A stretch of 56,359 bases of DNA from positions 1-56,359 of the forward strand of contig JBGAWJ010000003.1 of the NCBI GenBank assembly GCA_044227605.1. Direction: 5' to 3'. This document shows positions 15,582 through 25,642 of this stretch, in pieces. The position numbers and the translations under genes are program-made. Every line of letters starts with the position of its first letter. The stretch's first letter is position 1. This DNA comes from JAEUKQ01 sp044227605 (lineage in GTDB: Bacteria > Pseudomonadota > Alphaproteobacteria > JAEUKQ01). Under the pieces are notes generated by a model. That model did not search any database, was not told the origin of the DNA, and was given only the letters and a program-made list of their open reading frames with translations.

Positions 15582-18500
15582 GTGGGCGATTCCATGGTAC
15601 ATCAGGCTGAAAAATCAAAACAAGATTTATTGGATCAGGTGATCCAACTGTCAAAAACCCTATTAAAAACGCCCCAATTGGAAGTGCAGGAGTTTATTAA
15701 GCGTTTTTATAGCAATGTGTCCCCGGAAGACTTACTGATTGAAACCCCTGAAAATTTGTGTGGTGCTGCCTTATCCTTATGGAATTGGGGTGCCTTGCGT
15801 GAACCGGGAATTGCCAAGCTGCGCCTATATAACCCAAAACAGCAAGAACATGGCTGGCGAAGCCCTTATTCCATCATTGAAATTGTTAATGATGATATGT
15901 CTTTTCTGGTGGATTCGGTGGTGCGAGCGTTGCAGAAGCAGGATGTGGCAGTCTATTTGATTATCCATCCGGTATTGCTGGTGAAACGCCAAGCAGGTCA
16001 GCGCCAACCAATGGGCAAAGGCGGGGGTGAAAGCCTGCCCGAGTCTTTTATGCAAATTCGCATCAGTGAGCAAACATCACCCGAGCGTATGGCGGAAATC
16101 CAGCAATCCATCACCGACGTTTTGAAGGATGTGCGACTGGCGGTTGGGGATTGGGCTGCGATGCGGGCGCAAAACCAGGCCATCCAAAAAATGCTTGGCA
16201 ACATGCCAGCCAAAGAGGTTGGGGAATATCAGCAATTCCTACAATGGTTGGATGATGACCATTTTACTTATTTGGGGATGGCGGAATATAATTTTGGCCC
16301 TGCTATTACCCCCGTAATGCCAGCCGCTAAGCGTGTGAAAGAATGGGGGATGTTTAAGAATCCTGCTTTCAAACTATATGCGGATCAGGGCTTCCATGAT
16401 CAATTGCCCCCCGAGATTTCCCAGCTATCTGCTGAAAAAACTTTATTATTGGTCAAAGCGGGCTTCTTTTCAACGGTCCATCGCCATGCGTTGATGGATG
16501 TCGTGGTCATCGGTAAATTGTCAGCCCAAGGAAAAGTGGAGGGTTGTTACCTGTTGGTAGGGTTATTAACTGCCCAAGCGTACCATAGCAGTTTGAAAGA
16601 TGTGCCGATTGTAAGAAAGAAGCTGGCAAAAATCATTGAACGTGCTGCTTTCCCTGTTCCCGGCCATAACGCCAAATCGTTCCGCCATATTTTGGAAACA
16701 TATCCGCGCGATGAGATATTCCAAGCGGATGAAACGCATATTTATGAAACCGCCCTGGATATTTTACGGCTGCAGGAAAAACAGCGGATGGCCCTTTTTG
16801 TCAGGCGTGACAGCTTTAAGCGCCTTTTTTATGCCATTGTCTGTTTGCCGAGGGATCGGTATGACAGTGAACTGCGTCAACAGATTGAAGAAATGCTGGT
16901 GAAGGCATTCGGGGGCCAATTGGTAACTACTCATAGCTATGTGAGTGACAATCCCCAATCTCGCCTGTATTTAATCATTAGGACCAATCCTGCTGATCAA
17001 ATCACGATCGATGTGGAGGAGGTGGAACGCCGCCTGATAGAGACAGGAAGGTCATGGAAAGCCAGGCTTCGGGATATATTGGTTGAAAAGTTTGGTGGCG
17101 AAAAAGCGCCACGGATGATGCGGCGTTTTGTTGAGGCATTTCCGGCCAGTTACCGCGAACATTTTGATCCACAAACGGCCGCTTCGGATATTGGGTTGAT
17201 TGAACGAAGCTTGTCGGCGCGCGTCTTGACGCTTCATCTGTATCGCCCGGCGGGTACGGATGCCAACCAAATCCATTTAAAAATTTACAGCCCCTCCCAA
17301 CAAGTTAGTCTTTCGGATGCCTTGCCGGTTTTGGAGAATATGGGCCTGCGCGTGATCAGTGAAATGTCTTATGTGGTTGAACCGCATGGCGCTGGCAGCA
17401 AATTGTGGATTCATGATTTCAGTATGGTCACGACCTATCACGACCAAGTGGAAATTGATAAAACCCAGTCTAATTTCCAGGATTGTTACTTAAGTGTTTG
17501 GAATAAGGAAATTGAAAATGATGGATTTAATGCGCTAATTCTGCGGGCGGGGTTAAATTGGCGTCAAGTCACTGTATTAAGGGCTTATTGTAAGTATTTG
17601 CGGCAAGCGGCCATTCCGTTCAGCCAGCAATATATGGAAGAAACCTTGGTCGCCAATCCTTCGTTGACCGGTAAATTGGTGGTTCTGTTTGAATCAATGT
17701 TCACCCCGGGTCAACCTTGTGATGCTCAGCTTGTAAACGGTTTGAAACAAGAAATTGAGAAATTGTTGGAAACAGTCACCAACCTTGATCAAGACCGTAT
17801 TATCCGCCGGTATTTAAATGCCATTTTATCAACGTTGCGGACGAATTTTTTTCAAAAAACTGCAGATCAACACATTAAAAGCTATATTTCTTTTAAACTG
17901 AATTCACGCTTAATTGAAGAATTGCCGCTTCCTTGCCCGATGGTGGAAATATTTGTCTATAGCCCGCGGGTTGAGGGCATCCATTTGCGTGGCGGTAAGG
18001 TCGCGCGGGGGGGGATCCGCTGGTCTGACCGCCGTGAAGACTTCCGCACGGAGATTCTGGGGCTCCTGAAAGCCCAGATGGTCAAAAATTCAGTGATTGT
18101 TCCCGTTGGCTCCAAAGGGGGTTTTGTTGTTAAAAACCCACCCGTGACGGGTGGTCGTGATGCCTTCCAACAAGAAGGCATTGAATGCTATAAAATCTTC
18201 ATTAGCGGCCTTTTGGATATTACGGATAATTTGGTTAAAGATAAGGTGGTGGCGCCAATTGATGTGGTGCGTCGGGATGATGATGATCCTTATTTGGTGG
18301 TTGCCGCTGATAAAGGTACGGCAACTTTTTCCGATATCGCCAATAAAGTTTCCCAGCAATATGGTTTTTGGCTGGATGATGCTTTCGCATCTGGCGGCTC
18401 TGCTGGGTATGACCATAAGAAGATGGCTATTACAGCCCGAGGTGTTTGGGAAACGGTCAAGCGCCATTTTCGTGAAATGGGTAAGGATATCCAGTCTGAA

Positions 18501-20405
18501 GATTTCACCTGTGTGGGTGTTGGTGATATGTCGGGTGACGTTTTTGGTAACGGCCTGTTATTATCAAAACATACGCGGCTTTTGGGGGCGTTTAACCATT
18601 TACATATTTTTGTTGACCCTAATCCTGATCCCGCCACCAGCTGGCAGGAGCGCAAACGTTTATTCGATTTGCCGAGATCTGCTTGGACGGATTATAACCC
18701 GCAATTCATTTCCCCGGGCGGTGGTGTTTTTGACCGGAAAGCCAAGTCAATTAAATTGTCCCCTGAAATCCGGCAATGTTTCGGGTTGAAGAAAGAATTG
18801 GTGACACCCACCGAACTCATCCGCCTGTTATTGCTCAGCCAGGTAGATTTATTGTTTTTTGGGGGGATTGGCACCTATGTCAAAGCAAGCTCGGAAAACC
18901 ATATTGAAGTTGGTGACCGGGCCAACGATGCGTTGCGTGTTGATGGCGCTGCGTTGCGTTGCCAAGTGGTCGGGGAAGGGGCCAACCTTGGCCTAACCCA
19001 ATTGGGGCGCGTGGAATTTGCTCTAAAAGGTGGACGTATCAATACCGATGCTTTGGATAACTCCGCGGGCGTTGATTGTTCCGATCATGAAGTGAATATT
19101 AAGATCCTGTTAAATGGAATGATGGCTCAAGGTTCTTTGAAACTTGATCAGCGCAATATTCTCCTGGCGAAGATGACGGATGAAGTGGGGCAACTGGTAC
19201 TTCGTGATAATTATCTACAAAGTCAGGCTTTAAGCATATCACAGTATTTGGGATGGATGTCGCTAGACCAGCAAGCACGTTTCATGCGTTCCTTGGAAAA
19301 ACAAGGGAAATTAGACCGCGCCATTGAATTTTTGCCTGATGATGAAATGCTGCGGCAACGCCAAAGCGCCCAACTGGGCTTAACGCGCCCAGAACTCGCT
19401 ATTCTACTGGCCTATGCCAAAATGACGTTGTATGAAGAACTGCTGCCCTCAAGTTTGCCGGATGACCAACAATTGGTGGATGACCTCTATCTATATTTCC
19501 CTAAGCCGCTTCAGCAACAATATAGGCAAGGAATTTCAAATCATCGCTTGCGGCGGGAAATTATCGCAACCGCCGTTACCAATAGTTTGGTCAATAGGGT
19601 GGGGCCTTCTTTCGTCTATGTTATGAAAGAAAGAACGGGCAAAACCGCACCGGATATTACCCGGGCCTATGCCATTACCCGGGCAACATTCAATCTGCGC
19701 CAATTATGGTCTGGCATCGAAGAGTTGGACAACAAAGTTAGCGCAGATATCCAGCTGCGGATGTTTATCATCATTAACCGGATGGCGGAAGCTGCGACCT
19801 TATGGTTTTTGCAGCAAGGCCAGCCCTCCTTAAATATTGCCGACCACTATCAAACCTATTCGCCAGGGTTAACGTTGATATCTCAAAATTTGCAAGATCT
19901 TTTAAGTGACCTGGATCGGCAAAATTGGTTGGGTAACTCCAAACAAGCGATTGACCAAGGTGTGCCAGAAAGCTTGGCCAATGCTATATATGCCTTGGAA
20001 TATTTGGAAGCAGGGCTCGATATTGTTAGGATAGCCCAGGCTTTGCAAGTCGATGTGATGCATGCGGCCGCTGTTTATTTCCGTGCCGGGGATAAATTGC
20101 AGTTTGATTGGCTGCGGGATGCCGCCATGAAAGTTAATAAGCCAACCCATTGGGAACGTATGGCGCTAACCGCCTTATTAGAGGAGCTGGACGCCCAACA
20201 AAATGCCATTACGATGTCTATCTTAAAGGATTCACCACATCCAAACAGTAAGGATATAGAACCTTTGATTGAAGATTGGAGCAAAAAGCACCAAAGTGCT
20301 TGGGAGGATACCCAAAGCCTGCTTGGTGATTTGCGCAAATCTTCGGTGATTGACCTGGCAAAATTGGTAATTATCAGCCAGCAATTCAAATCATTGCTCA
20401 ATTGA
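15582..20405 (+). CDS. NAD-specific glutamate dehydrogenase, large (GdhB/GDH180) type
   Basis: This enzyme deaminates glutamate to 2-oxoglutarate with NAD, feeding the TCA cycle. The 1607-residue length is the 180-kDa class, with a long regulatory N-terminal half containing ACT-like parts. The catalytic domain starts near residue 740: RGGKVARGGIRWSDRREDF (about 800-818), the lysine loop VGSKGGFVVKNPP (about 842) and the nucleotide-binding GEGANLGLTQLGRVEFALKG (about 1131). KGGRINTDALDNSAGVDCSD follows, then a helical C-terminal region. The start is either GTG at 15582 or ATG at 15594; GAAGG lies one base before the former and about 13 before the latter, so neither is well placed. It is preceded by a terminator and has its own promoter region. 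Confidence 0.96.
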   Translation: MGDSMVHQAEKSKQDLLDQVIQLSKTLLKTPQLEVQEFIKRFYSNVSPEDLLIETPENLCGAALSLWNWGALREPGIAKLRLYNPKQQEHGWRSPYSIIEIVNDDMSFLVDSVVRALQKQDVAVYLIIHPVLLVKRQAGQRQPMGKGGGESLPESFMQIRISEQTSPERMAEIQQSITDVLKDVRLAVGDWAAMRAQNQAIQKMLGNMPAKEVGEYQQFLQWLDDDHFTYLGMAEYNFGPAITPVMPAAKRVKEWGMFKNPAFKLYADQGFHDQLPPEISQLSAEKTLLLVKAGFFSTVHRHALMDVVVIGKLSAQGKVEGCYLLVGLLTAQAYHSSLKDVPIVRKKLAKIIERAAFPVPGHNAKSFRHILETYPRDEIFQADETHIYETALDILRLQEKQRMALFVRRDSFKRLFYAIVCLPRDRYDSELRQQIEEMLVKAFGGQLVTTHSYVSDNPQSRLYLIIRTNPADQITIDVEEVERRLIETGRSWKARLRDILVEKFGGEKAPRMMRRFVEAFPASYREHFDPQTAASDIGLIERSLSARVLTLHLYRPAGTDANQIHLKIYSPSQQVSLSDALPVLENMGLRVISEMSYVVEPHGAGSKLWIHDFSMVTTYHDQVEIDKTQSNFQDCYLSVWNKEIENDGFNALILRAGLNWRQVTVLRAYCKYLRQAAIPFSQQYMEETLVANPSLTGKLVVLFESMFTPGQPCDAQLVNGLKQEIEKLLETVTNLDQDRIIRRYLNAILSTLRTNFFQKTADQHIKSYISFKLNSRLIEELPLPCPMVEIFVYSPRVEGIHLRGGKVARGGIRWSDRREDFRTEILGLLKAQMVKNSVIVPVGSKGGFVVKNPPVTGGRDAFQQEGIECYKIFISGLLDITDNLVKDKVVAPIDVVRRDDDDPYLVVAADKGTATFSDIANKVSQQYGFWLDDAFASGGSAGYDHKKMAITARGVWETVKRHFREMGKDIQSEDFTCVGVGDMSGDVFGNGLLLSKHTRLLGAFNHLHIFVDPNPDPATSWQERKRLFDLPRSAWTDYNPQFISPGGGVFDRKAKSIKLSPEIRQCFGLKKELVTPTELIRLLLLSQVDLLFFGGIGTYVKASSENHIEVGDRANDALRVDGAALRCQVVGEGANLGLTQLGRVEFALKGGRINTDALDNSAGVDCSDHEVNIKILLNGMMAQGSLKLDQRNILLAKMTDEVGQLVLRDNYLQSQALSISQYLGWMSLDQQARFMRSLEKQGKLDRAIEFLPDDEMLRQRQSAQLGLTRPELAILLAYAKMTLYEELLPSSLPDDQQLVDDLYLYFPKPLQQQYRQGISNHRLRREIIATAVTNSLVNRVGPSFVYVMKERTGKTAPDITRAYAITRATFNLRQLWSGIEELDNKVSADIQLRMFIIINRMAEAATLWFLQQGQPSLNIADHYQTYSPGLTLISQNLQDLLSDLDRQNWLGNSKQAIDQGVPESLANAIYALEYLEAGLDIVRIAQALQVDVMHAAAVYFRAGDKLQFDWLRDAAMKVNKPTHWERMALTALLEELDAQQNAITMSILKDSPHPNSKDIEPLIEDWSKKHQSAWEDTQSLLGDLRKSSVIDLAKLVIISQQFKSLLN

Positions 20406-20459
20406 TTTTTTGGCTTGCTGGCCATACCAAGTTATATTTTGATATTCCTGTAAAGGCGG

Positions 20460-21764
20460 ATGGTTTTGGCTGCAACAAAATGTTCAAAAATCAGTTGGTG
20501 TTTTTATGATTGGGCCAATTCTGCCTTCCCGGCAATTATTTCCACCTTTATTTTTAGCACGTATTTTGCAGGTGTGATCGCCCCCGATAAAGAACAGGGG
20601 ATGGCTTTATGGGGCCAGATGACCAGTGTGGTGGGCATCATTATAGCCATTCTTAGCCCGTTTTTGGGGGCAATTGCGGATTACCGGCAACGCCGCAAAT
20701 CCCTACTGTTCTTTTTTACCTTGGTTAACATTGTTGCCACCGCGGGTTTGTGGTTTGCCTTACCCGGGCAGCAATATGTGATGATCGCGCTGCTGTTGGC
20801 GGGTATTGCCACCATCGGCTTTGAGATTGCCACGGTTTTTTATAATTCCCTATTACCTTCCCTAGTTGCACCCTCCCATATTGGCCGATTATCGGGTTGG
20901 GGCTGGGCGCTTGGCTATGCGGGGGGCTTATGCAGTTTGGTGATCTGCCTGCTGTTATTTATCCAGCCAGAAAACCCCTTGGGGGGATTGGATAAAGTCA
21001 GTTTTGAACATGTACGAGTTACCAATCTGGTATGTGCCTTATGGGTTTTATTATTTTCAGGCCCTATATTCCTTTTTGTCAAAGAAGAACGCAAAAGATC
21101 GACTGAATCGCTATGGCAGGTTGCAAAGATAGGATTTAAAAATGTTTGGTTATTGATAACAAAACTGCCTAAATATAAGGAAATAGCCTGGTTCCTACTG
21201 GCTAAAATGATTTATATTGATGGCTTGAATACCTTGTTTGCTTTCGGGGGTATTTATGCGGCTGGCCAGTTTGGCATGGATATGGCGGAAGTCCTTGTTT
21301 TTGGTATTTTACTCAATATTACGGCGGGTATCGGCGCTTTCGGTTTTGCTTGGATCGATGATATCTTCGGCTCGCGCCGCACCATTATTGTTTCATTGTT
21401 GGCGGTTTTGATCCTGGGGTTTTTCTTGGTTATCATCACCGATAAAATGTGGTTTTATGCACTGGGGATGATGATTGGGTTGTTCTTTGGGCCCATTCAA
21501 TCCGCCAGCCGAACGATGTTGGTGCGGTTATCCCCGCCGGAAATGATCAGTGAATTTTTTGGCCTTTATTCCTTGGCGGGTAAGGCAACCGCGTTTTTAG
21601 GGCCAGCTGTGTTAAGTTTTGCCACATTGGCCTTTAACAGCCAACGCGCAGGCATGGCCACCGTTCTGGCCTTTATTTTGGTTGGGTTAGTGTTGATGAT
21701 ATTGTTGCCTTTTCTTCACCAGCAACCTAAGTCTACCCCATATAAAGGGTGCGAGGGCAGTTAA
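20460..21764 (+). CDS. UMF1-family MFS transporter (Atg22-like)
   Basis: The 434-residue integral membrane protein opens with CFYDWANSAFPAIISTFIFSTYF, the hallmark of the UMF1/Atg22 branch of the major facilitator superfamily, and has about twelve spans. A loop motif GAIADYRQRRK (about residues 72-82) sits between spans two and three, as in other MFS carriers, with GPIQSASRTMLVRLSPPEMISEFFG later in the chain. Eukaryotic Atg22 exports amino acids from the vacuole; substrates of bacterial members are unknown. It starts 54 bases after NAD-GDH on the same strand with AAAGG close to the ATG, and may share its transcript. Confidence 0.88.
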   Translation: MVLAATKCSKISWCFYDWANSAFPAIISTFIFSTYFAGVIAPDKEQGMALWGQMTSVVGIIIAILSPFLGAIADYRQRRKSLLFFFTLVNIVATAGLWFALPGQQYVMIALLLAGIATIGFEIATVFYNSLLPSLVAPSHIGRLSGWGWALGYAGGLCSLVICLLLFIQPENPLGGLDKVSFEHVRVTNLVCALWVLLFSGPIFLFVKEERKRSTESLWQVAKIGFKNVWLLITKLPKYKEIAWFLLAKMIYIDGLNTLFAFGGIYAAGQFGMDMAEVLVFGILLNITAGIGAFGFAWIDDIFGSRRTIIVSLLAVLILGFFLVIITDKMWFYALGMMIGLFFGPIQSASRTMLVRLSPPEMISEFFGLYSLAGKATAFLGPAVLSFATLAFNSQRAGMATVLAFILVGLVLMILLPFLHQQPKSTPYKGCEGS

Positions 21765-21902
21765 ACTTCGGTTGGGTAGATTATAAGGCTCTCTTGTCCT
21801 ATTTTATGGTTTAGACAAGCAATTTTTAAATTGAGTGAGAGGAAAATATAGGCAGGATCAGGCAGTTATTCTGATGATAATCTGCATTAGCAGAAGCTTT
21901 AC

Positions 21903-23591
21903 TTACGCACTCTTTGTTAACGCCCATTTGATGGTGATCTCAGGATTGGTTGGTAAATTGGTGATGACCAATTGCTGGCTTTTTTCTACCATACCGTTTT
22001 TGCCTAAATAAACGCTTTCTTCGGCAATCACGTCACCCGTGGTGGTGCGCAGATGCCAAATTTGGCCGCTTGGCAGTTGCAATACGGCTTGTTGCTGGGC
22101 CGATTCTATATGGACAGCAATAGTGGGGTGCAAGTGGAACCGCACCGCAAATTTATGCCCGCCCGGGCTTTTAACCGTGTCTTCACCCCGCAAATCAAAA
22201 CCATGATTAGCCAAATACAGGCGGCGGGTATGAATGGCCCCAAACATTTTTTTATAGCCGTCATGCACGGCCTCAAGCCAGATATTGCCATTTTCTTCCT
22301 GGCGCTGGCACTGGACGGAATGTGGCCCTTTGATCACGCCGCCTTTTTTACCCAAAAAGCAGGAATTGGTATCGGCGATGACCAGGGTTGAATGGGCGGC
22401 GGTCGAACGTTGCACCTCCTGCCAGGCGGGGGCCGGATGATGGCCACAATTAACAATCATTGGCTCCAAACCCACCGTCAACTCAAAACTTAAAGCGCCC
22501 GCATGCATATCATGGTCATAGGGAGGTGGCGGTAAAACACCGGTATCCAAGATCAATACGGTTTGATTGGCTTCCAACCTGCAATAGCCACCCATATGGG
22601 CTTGTTGGATCGCCGGTAGTTCTTGGGGATTAAGGCTGGTCGCTGCTAAAATTTGCCTAACCAACCTAGGGTTTTCATGGGTACTGCCGTTAAAGGATGG
22701 CAGCCCGCCATCCGGTTGCTCCAAATAAAAAGTTGCCGCTGCTAATTTCGTCAGAGATTCTTGCCAAGACACAGGAACATCCTGGTTGTTATCGGCAAAG
22801 GCAGCGCATAGATCGATCAAATCTTCGAGGACATATAATTGATGCGAGGGGCAGCGTTCGATATATCCGTCAGCATGCAAGATTTGCCTGCTTAATTCTT
22901 CCTCAAATAAGCGGAAAAAGTAACGGGGGGTGTCTAGCTGCTCATTCAGCAACAGCCAGCCGCGCAGCAAAGTTTTGATGGAGCGCAATAACTGATAGCC
23001 GAATAAATTTCCAGGCAAACATCTTTTTAAATGGATCCAATGCCTTTTTATCTGTACCATAAAAACTGCTAAAAACTCAGGATCATTCTCCCTGGAAAAC
23101 CAACTCAGGCAATTGATCCATTCATTCAACCGCTCTGCCGCCACAGAGGGTTCCCAAGCAATTCCCTTGATATGCGGGTAGTGGCTTAGCCAGTCGCTGA
23201 TCACTTGCTTGCTAAAACCATAGGCGGGTTGACCGCCAACCGCTTTGATATCGCGTAACCAACGGAAACCATGGAAATAACGCCAGTAATAATCAGGAAC
23301 AGCAGGATTGTTCCAAAGACTTTGGTAAGCAATTTTAAGCGAACCGCATGAGAAAGTACCCGCGAGTATTTCTGAGCCTGTCTGGGGGTCTCCAAGCCAT
23401 AAATCACGGAAAGAAGCGCTGACTGTAACATTGGCTTGAGTGGGCAATGTCCAGCGGTAAAAAGGGGTGTAGCGGTACAGATTTTTAAAGGAGGCTAAGC
23501 GGCGGCGCCATACCAACCAAAACGGCAGGCGGCGGCCGGTTAGGAAACGGGGGGTCAGTTCCCATACATGCTGTAGCCATTGTTTACTCAT
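21903..23591 (-). CDS. Heparinase II/III-family protein
   Basis: The 562-residue protein has an alpha-helical first half (KGIAWEPSVAAERLNEWINCL near residue 140) and a beta-rich C-terminal half with the segment HDMHAGALSFELTVGLEPMIVNCG, the heparinase II/III-like pattern around residue 360-385. In many alphaproteobacteria an uncharacterised member of this family sits next to rpe, as here (12 bases downstream). True substrates of that branch are not established; polysaccharide-uronate cleavage is the family activity. No signal peptide is obvious. Ordinary length, no damage seen. Confidence 0.85.
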   Translation of the reverse strand: MSKQWLQHVWELTPRFLTGRRLPFWLVWRRRLASFKNLYRYTPFYRWTLPTQANVTVSASFRDLWLGDPQTGSEILAGTFSCGSLKIAYQSLWNNPAVPDYYWRYFHGFRWLRDIKAVGGQPAYGFSKQVISDWLSHYPHIKGIAWEPSVAAERLNEWINCLSWFSRENDPEFLAVFMVQIKRHWIHLKRCLPGNLFGYQLLRSIKTLLRGWLLLNEQLDTPRYFFRLFEEELSRQILHADGYIERCPSHQLYVLEDLIDLCAAFADNNQDVPVSWQESLTKLAAATFYLEQPDGGLPSFNGSTHENPRLVRQILAATSLNPQELPAIQQAHMGGYCRLEANQTVLILDTGVLPPPPYDHDMHAGALSFELTVGLEPMIVNCGHHPAPAWQEVQRSTAAHSTLVIADTNSCFLGKKGGVIKGPHSVQCQRQEENGNIWLEAVHDGYKKMFGAIHTRRLYLANHGFDLRGEDTVKSPGGHKFAVRFHLHPTIAVHIESAQQQAVLQLPSGQIWHLRTTTGDVIAEESVYLGKNGMVEKSQQLVITNLPTNPEITIKWALTKSA

Positions 23592-23603
23592 ATCAAAAAA
23601 ACC

Positions 23604-24269
23604 TTAAGGATTGCGTAATTGTTGAATATTTTGTTTGTACTGGCTGGATGGCCCACGGAATATGGATGTGCCAGCAACCAGGCGGTTGGCACCTGCTTGG
23701 ATCACGGCGGCAGCTGTTTTGTTGTTAACGCCGCCATCCACTTGGATATCAATCAAACGCTTGGGCGAGCGATTATTTAACAATTGCCGTAATTGCCGGA
23801 TTTTTTCAAGTTGTCCTGGGATAAATTCTTGGCCGCCGAAACCGGGGTTGACGCTCATCACCAATACCACGTCAATATCTGGGATAATCCAGTCCAGGGT
23901 GTTTAAGGGGGTTGATGGGTTTAAGGCGATGCCCGCTTTTTTCCCCAAACGGCGAATTTTTTGCAAGGAACGATGGCAATGGGGGCCTGATTCGGGATGG
24001 ATGATTAAACTATCTGCACCGGCTGCTGCAAATTCCTCTAAGTAAGGGTCAACCGGCGTGATCATTAAATGCACATCAAAAAATAGCTGGCTGTGGGGGC
24101 GAAGTGCCCGGATAATAGTGGGGCCCATGGTGATACTGGGCACAAAATGCCCGTCCATAACATCCCAATGGATAAAATCCGCGCCCGCCGCTTCGATAGC
24201 CTTAACTTCTTCACCTAATTTAGCAAAATCTGCGGCAAGTAAAGAAGGGCCTATTTGTACCCCCATCAT
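23604..24269 (-). CDS. rpe: Ribulose-phosphate 3-epimerase
   Basis: Rpe interconverts ribulose-5-phosphate and xylulose-5-phosphate in the pentose phosphate pathway. Seen are IGPSLLAADFAKLGEE, FIHWDVMDGHFVPSITMG with metal ligands H and D, FDVHLMI, VLVMSVNPGFGGQ and IQVDGGVN, the full TIM-barrel set. I start at the ATG at 24269 (221 residues) because AAAGGA lies just upstream; the following ATG at 24266 has the better spacing of seven bases. A longer TTG-initiated reading to 24293 adds eight residues without support. The heparinase-like gene follows in the same operon. Confidence 0.95.
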   Translation of the reverse strand: MMGVQIGPSLLAADFAKLGEEVKAIEAAGADFIHWDVMDGHFVPSITMGPTIIRALRPHSQLFFDVHLMITPVDPYLEEFAAAGADSLIIHPESGPHCHRSLQKIRRLGKKAGIALNPSTPLNTLDWIIPDIDVVLVMSVNPGFGGQEFIPGQLEKIRQLRQLLNNRSPKRLIDIQVDGGVNNKTAAAVIQAGANRLVAGTSIFRGPSSQYKQNIQQLRNP

Positions 24270-24359
24270 AAAATCCTTTGGCAAATGCAACAATTACTAT
24301 AATTATGGCGTGCATACATCTTTCCAGTTTCGAATCCCACGGTCAAGAAGGTCTGATTA

Positions 24360-25253
24360 ATGACATTATATATTTCGTTTTTATACACAATCATTGTTTT
24401 GATCTGGGGTACTTCCTGGTTTGGTATTAAAATGCAGTTAGGTATCGTGGCACCGGAAGTATCGGTTGTATACCGTTTCCTGATCGCCAGCGTCATTTTG
24501 GGAATATTCTGTGTGGTTACCAAAAGGCGGTTGAAATTCTCAAAACGTGACCATGTATTTTTGGTTTTGCAGGGGCTTTTTCAATTTTCCTTAAACTATC
24601 AATTCTTTTATGCGGCTACCCAAAAATTGCCCAGTAGTTGGTTGGTTTCCCTTGCTCTGTCAGTTATCGTAGGGGTCAATATTGTCAATATGGCCATTTT
24701 CTTCCACCAGCCTATTCAAGCGAAAACCGTCATAGCATCTTTGATCGGGTTGACGGGGCTAACGCTTGTTTTTTGGCCGGAAATCATGAAGGTAAGTGCC
24801 ACTGCTGAAATTTGGATTGGTTTTGCTTTGTCTCTGCTTGGCACCATCTGTGCTTCTTTAGGCACCATGGTGGCGGTGCGTCATCATAAGGTGGGGATTC
24901 CCATTATATCTTCAACTTTATGGGGAATGATGTATGGTACTTTATTTTCAGCCTTATTTGTCGTTGTAAAAGGAACGCCAATCACCATGGATTGGTCGGC
25001 TCGCTATCTTTCCTCCATGATGTACCTGTCTATTTTTGCAACCATTATTGGTTTTGCCACGTATTTTTCCCTCATTCAAAAAATAGGGGCCGATAAAGCA
25101 GCTTATTCAAGCCTTCTATATCCGTTAGTGGCGTTGGTAATTTCAACAATATATGAACAATATCATTGGTCATTGCTGGTTATTATCGGGATTGTCTTGG
25201 TTTTGGCAGGGAATGTAATGATTCTTTATAAACCGCGGCCGAAGCAACCTTAA
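24360..25253 (+). CDS. EamA-family (drug/metabolite) transporter
   Basis: The 297-residue protein has ten hydrophobic spans in two EamA repeats. The first opens with IVLIWGTSWFGIKMQLG (about residues 11-27), and the second contains ATIIGFATYFSLIQKIGADKAA near the end, typical of the DMT superfamily. Members export amino acids or other small metabolites; the substrate here cannot be read. Its stop overlaps the stop of the convergent cueR by four bases. Divergent from rpe, with a 90-bp gap holding both promoters. Confidence 0.88.
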   Translation: MTLYISFLYTIIVLIWGTSWFGIKMQLGIVAPEVSVVYRFLIASVILGIFCVVTKRRLKFSKRDHVFLVLQGLFQFSLNYQFFYAATQKLPSSWLVSLALSVIVGVNIVNMAIFFHQPIQAKTVIASLIGLTGLTLVFWPEIMKVSATAEIWIGFALSLLGTICASLGTMVAVRHHKVGIPIISSTLWGMMYGTLFSALFVVVKGTPITMDWSARYLSSMMYLSIFATIIGFATYFSLIQKIGADKAAYSSLLYPLVALVISTIYEQYHWSLLVIIGIVLVLAGNVMILYKPRPKQP

Positions 25254-25642
25254 GATTTGGCTAAATCATCCAAAATCGGGCAGGTGGGCTTATGGTCGCC
25301 CCTGCAGCAATCCACCAGATTTTGCAACACTTGGGCAATCGATTGCAAATGTCTGATTTGCTCATTTATTTTGCTGACATGGGTTTGGGCGATATGATGG
25401 ACTTCTCTGCTGGAGCGGTTTTTATCTTGCCATAAAGCCAACAATTTTTTAATAGTGGTTAAGGGGAAATTCAGATTTCTAGCACGGTGGATGAATGTTA
25501 GATTATGGATATCATGCGGGCTGTACAACCGGTAATCTTTTGGGGACCGGGCAATGGTGCCAAGCAGTCCCAACCCTTCGTAATTCCTGATCATTTTGCT
25601 CGTTAAGCCGCTTAATTTGGCGGCTTCATGAATTTTATACAT
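25250..25642 (-). CDS. cueR: CueR-like MerR-family copper(I)-responsive regulator
   Basis: The 130-residue protein has the MerR winged helix at its N-terminus (AAKLSGLTSKMIRNYEGLGLL), a long dimer helix and the metal loop CCRGDHKPTCPILDDL. The spacing Cys112/113 to Cys121 matches CueR of E. coli (C-x7-C), and a serine-containing stretch (NRSSREV) sits where monovalent-ion sensors carry serine instead of the cysteine of divalent sensors. It overlaps the 3' end of copA by eight bases on the same strand, so it is probably read from the copA promoter and controls its own operon. Its likely operators are the two 19-bp-spacer promoters upstream of copA and copZ. Confidence 0.9.
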   Translation of the reverse strand: MYKIHEAAKLSGLTSKMIRNYEGLGLLGTIARSPKDYRLYSPHDIHNLTFIHRARNLNFPLTTIKKLLALWQDKNRSSREVHHIAQTHVSKINEQIRHLQSIAQVLQNLVDCCRGDHKPTCPILDDLAKS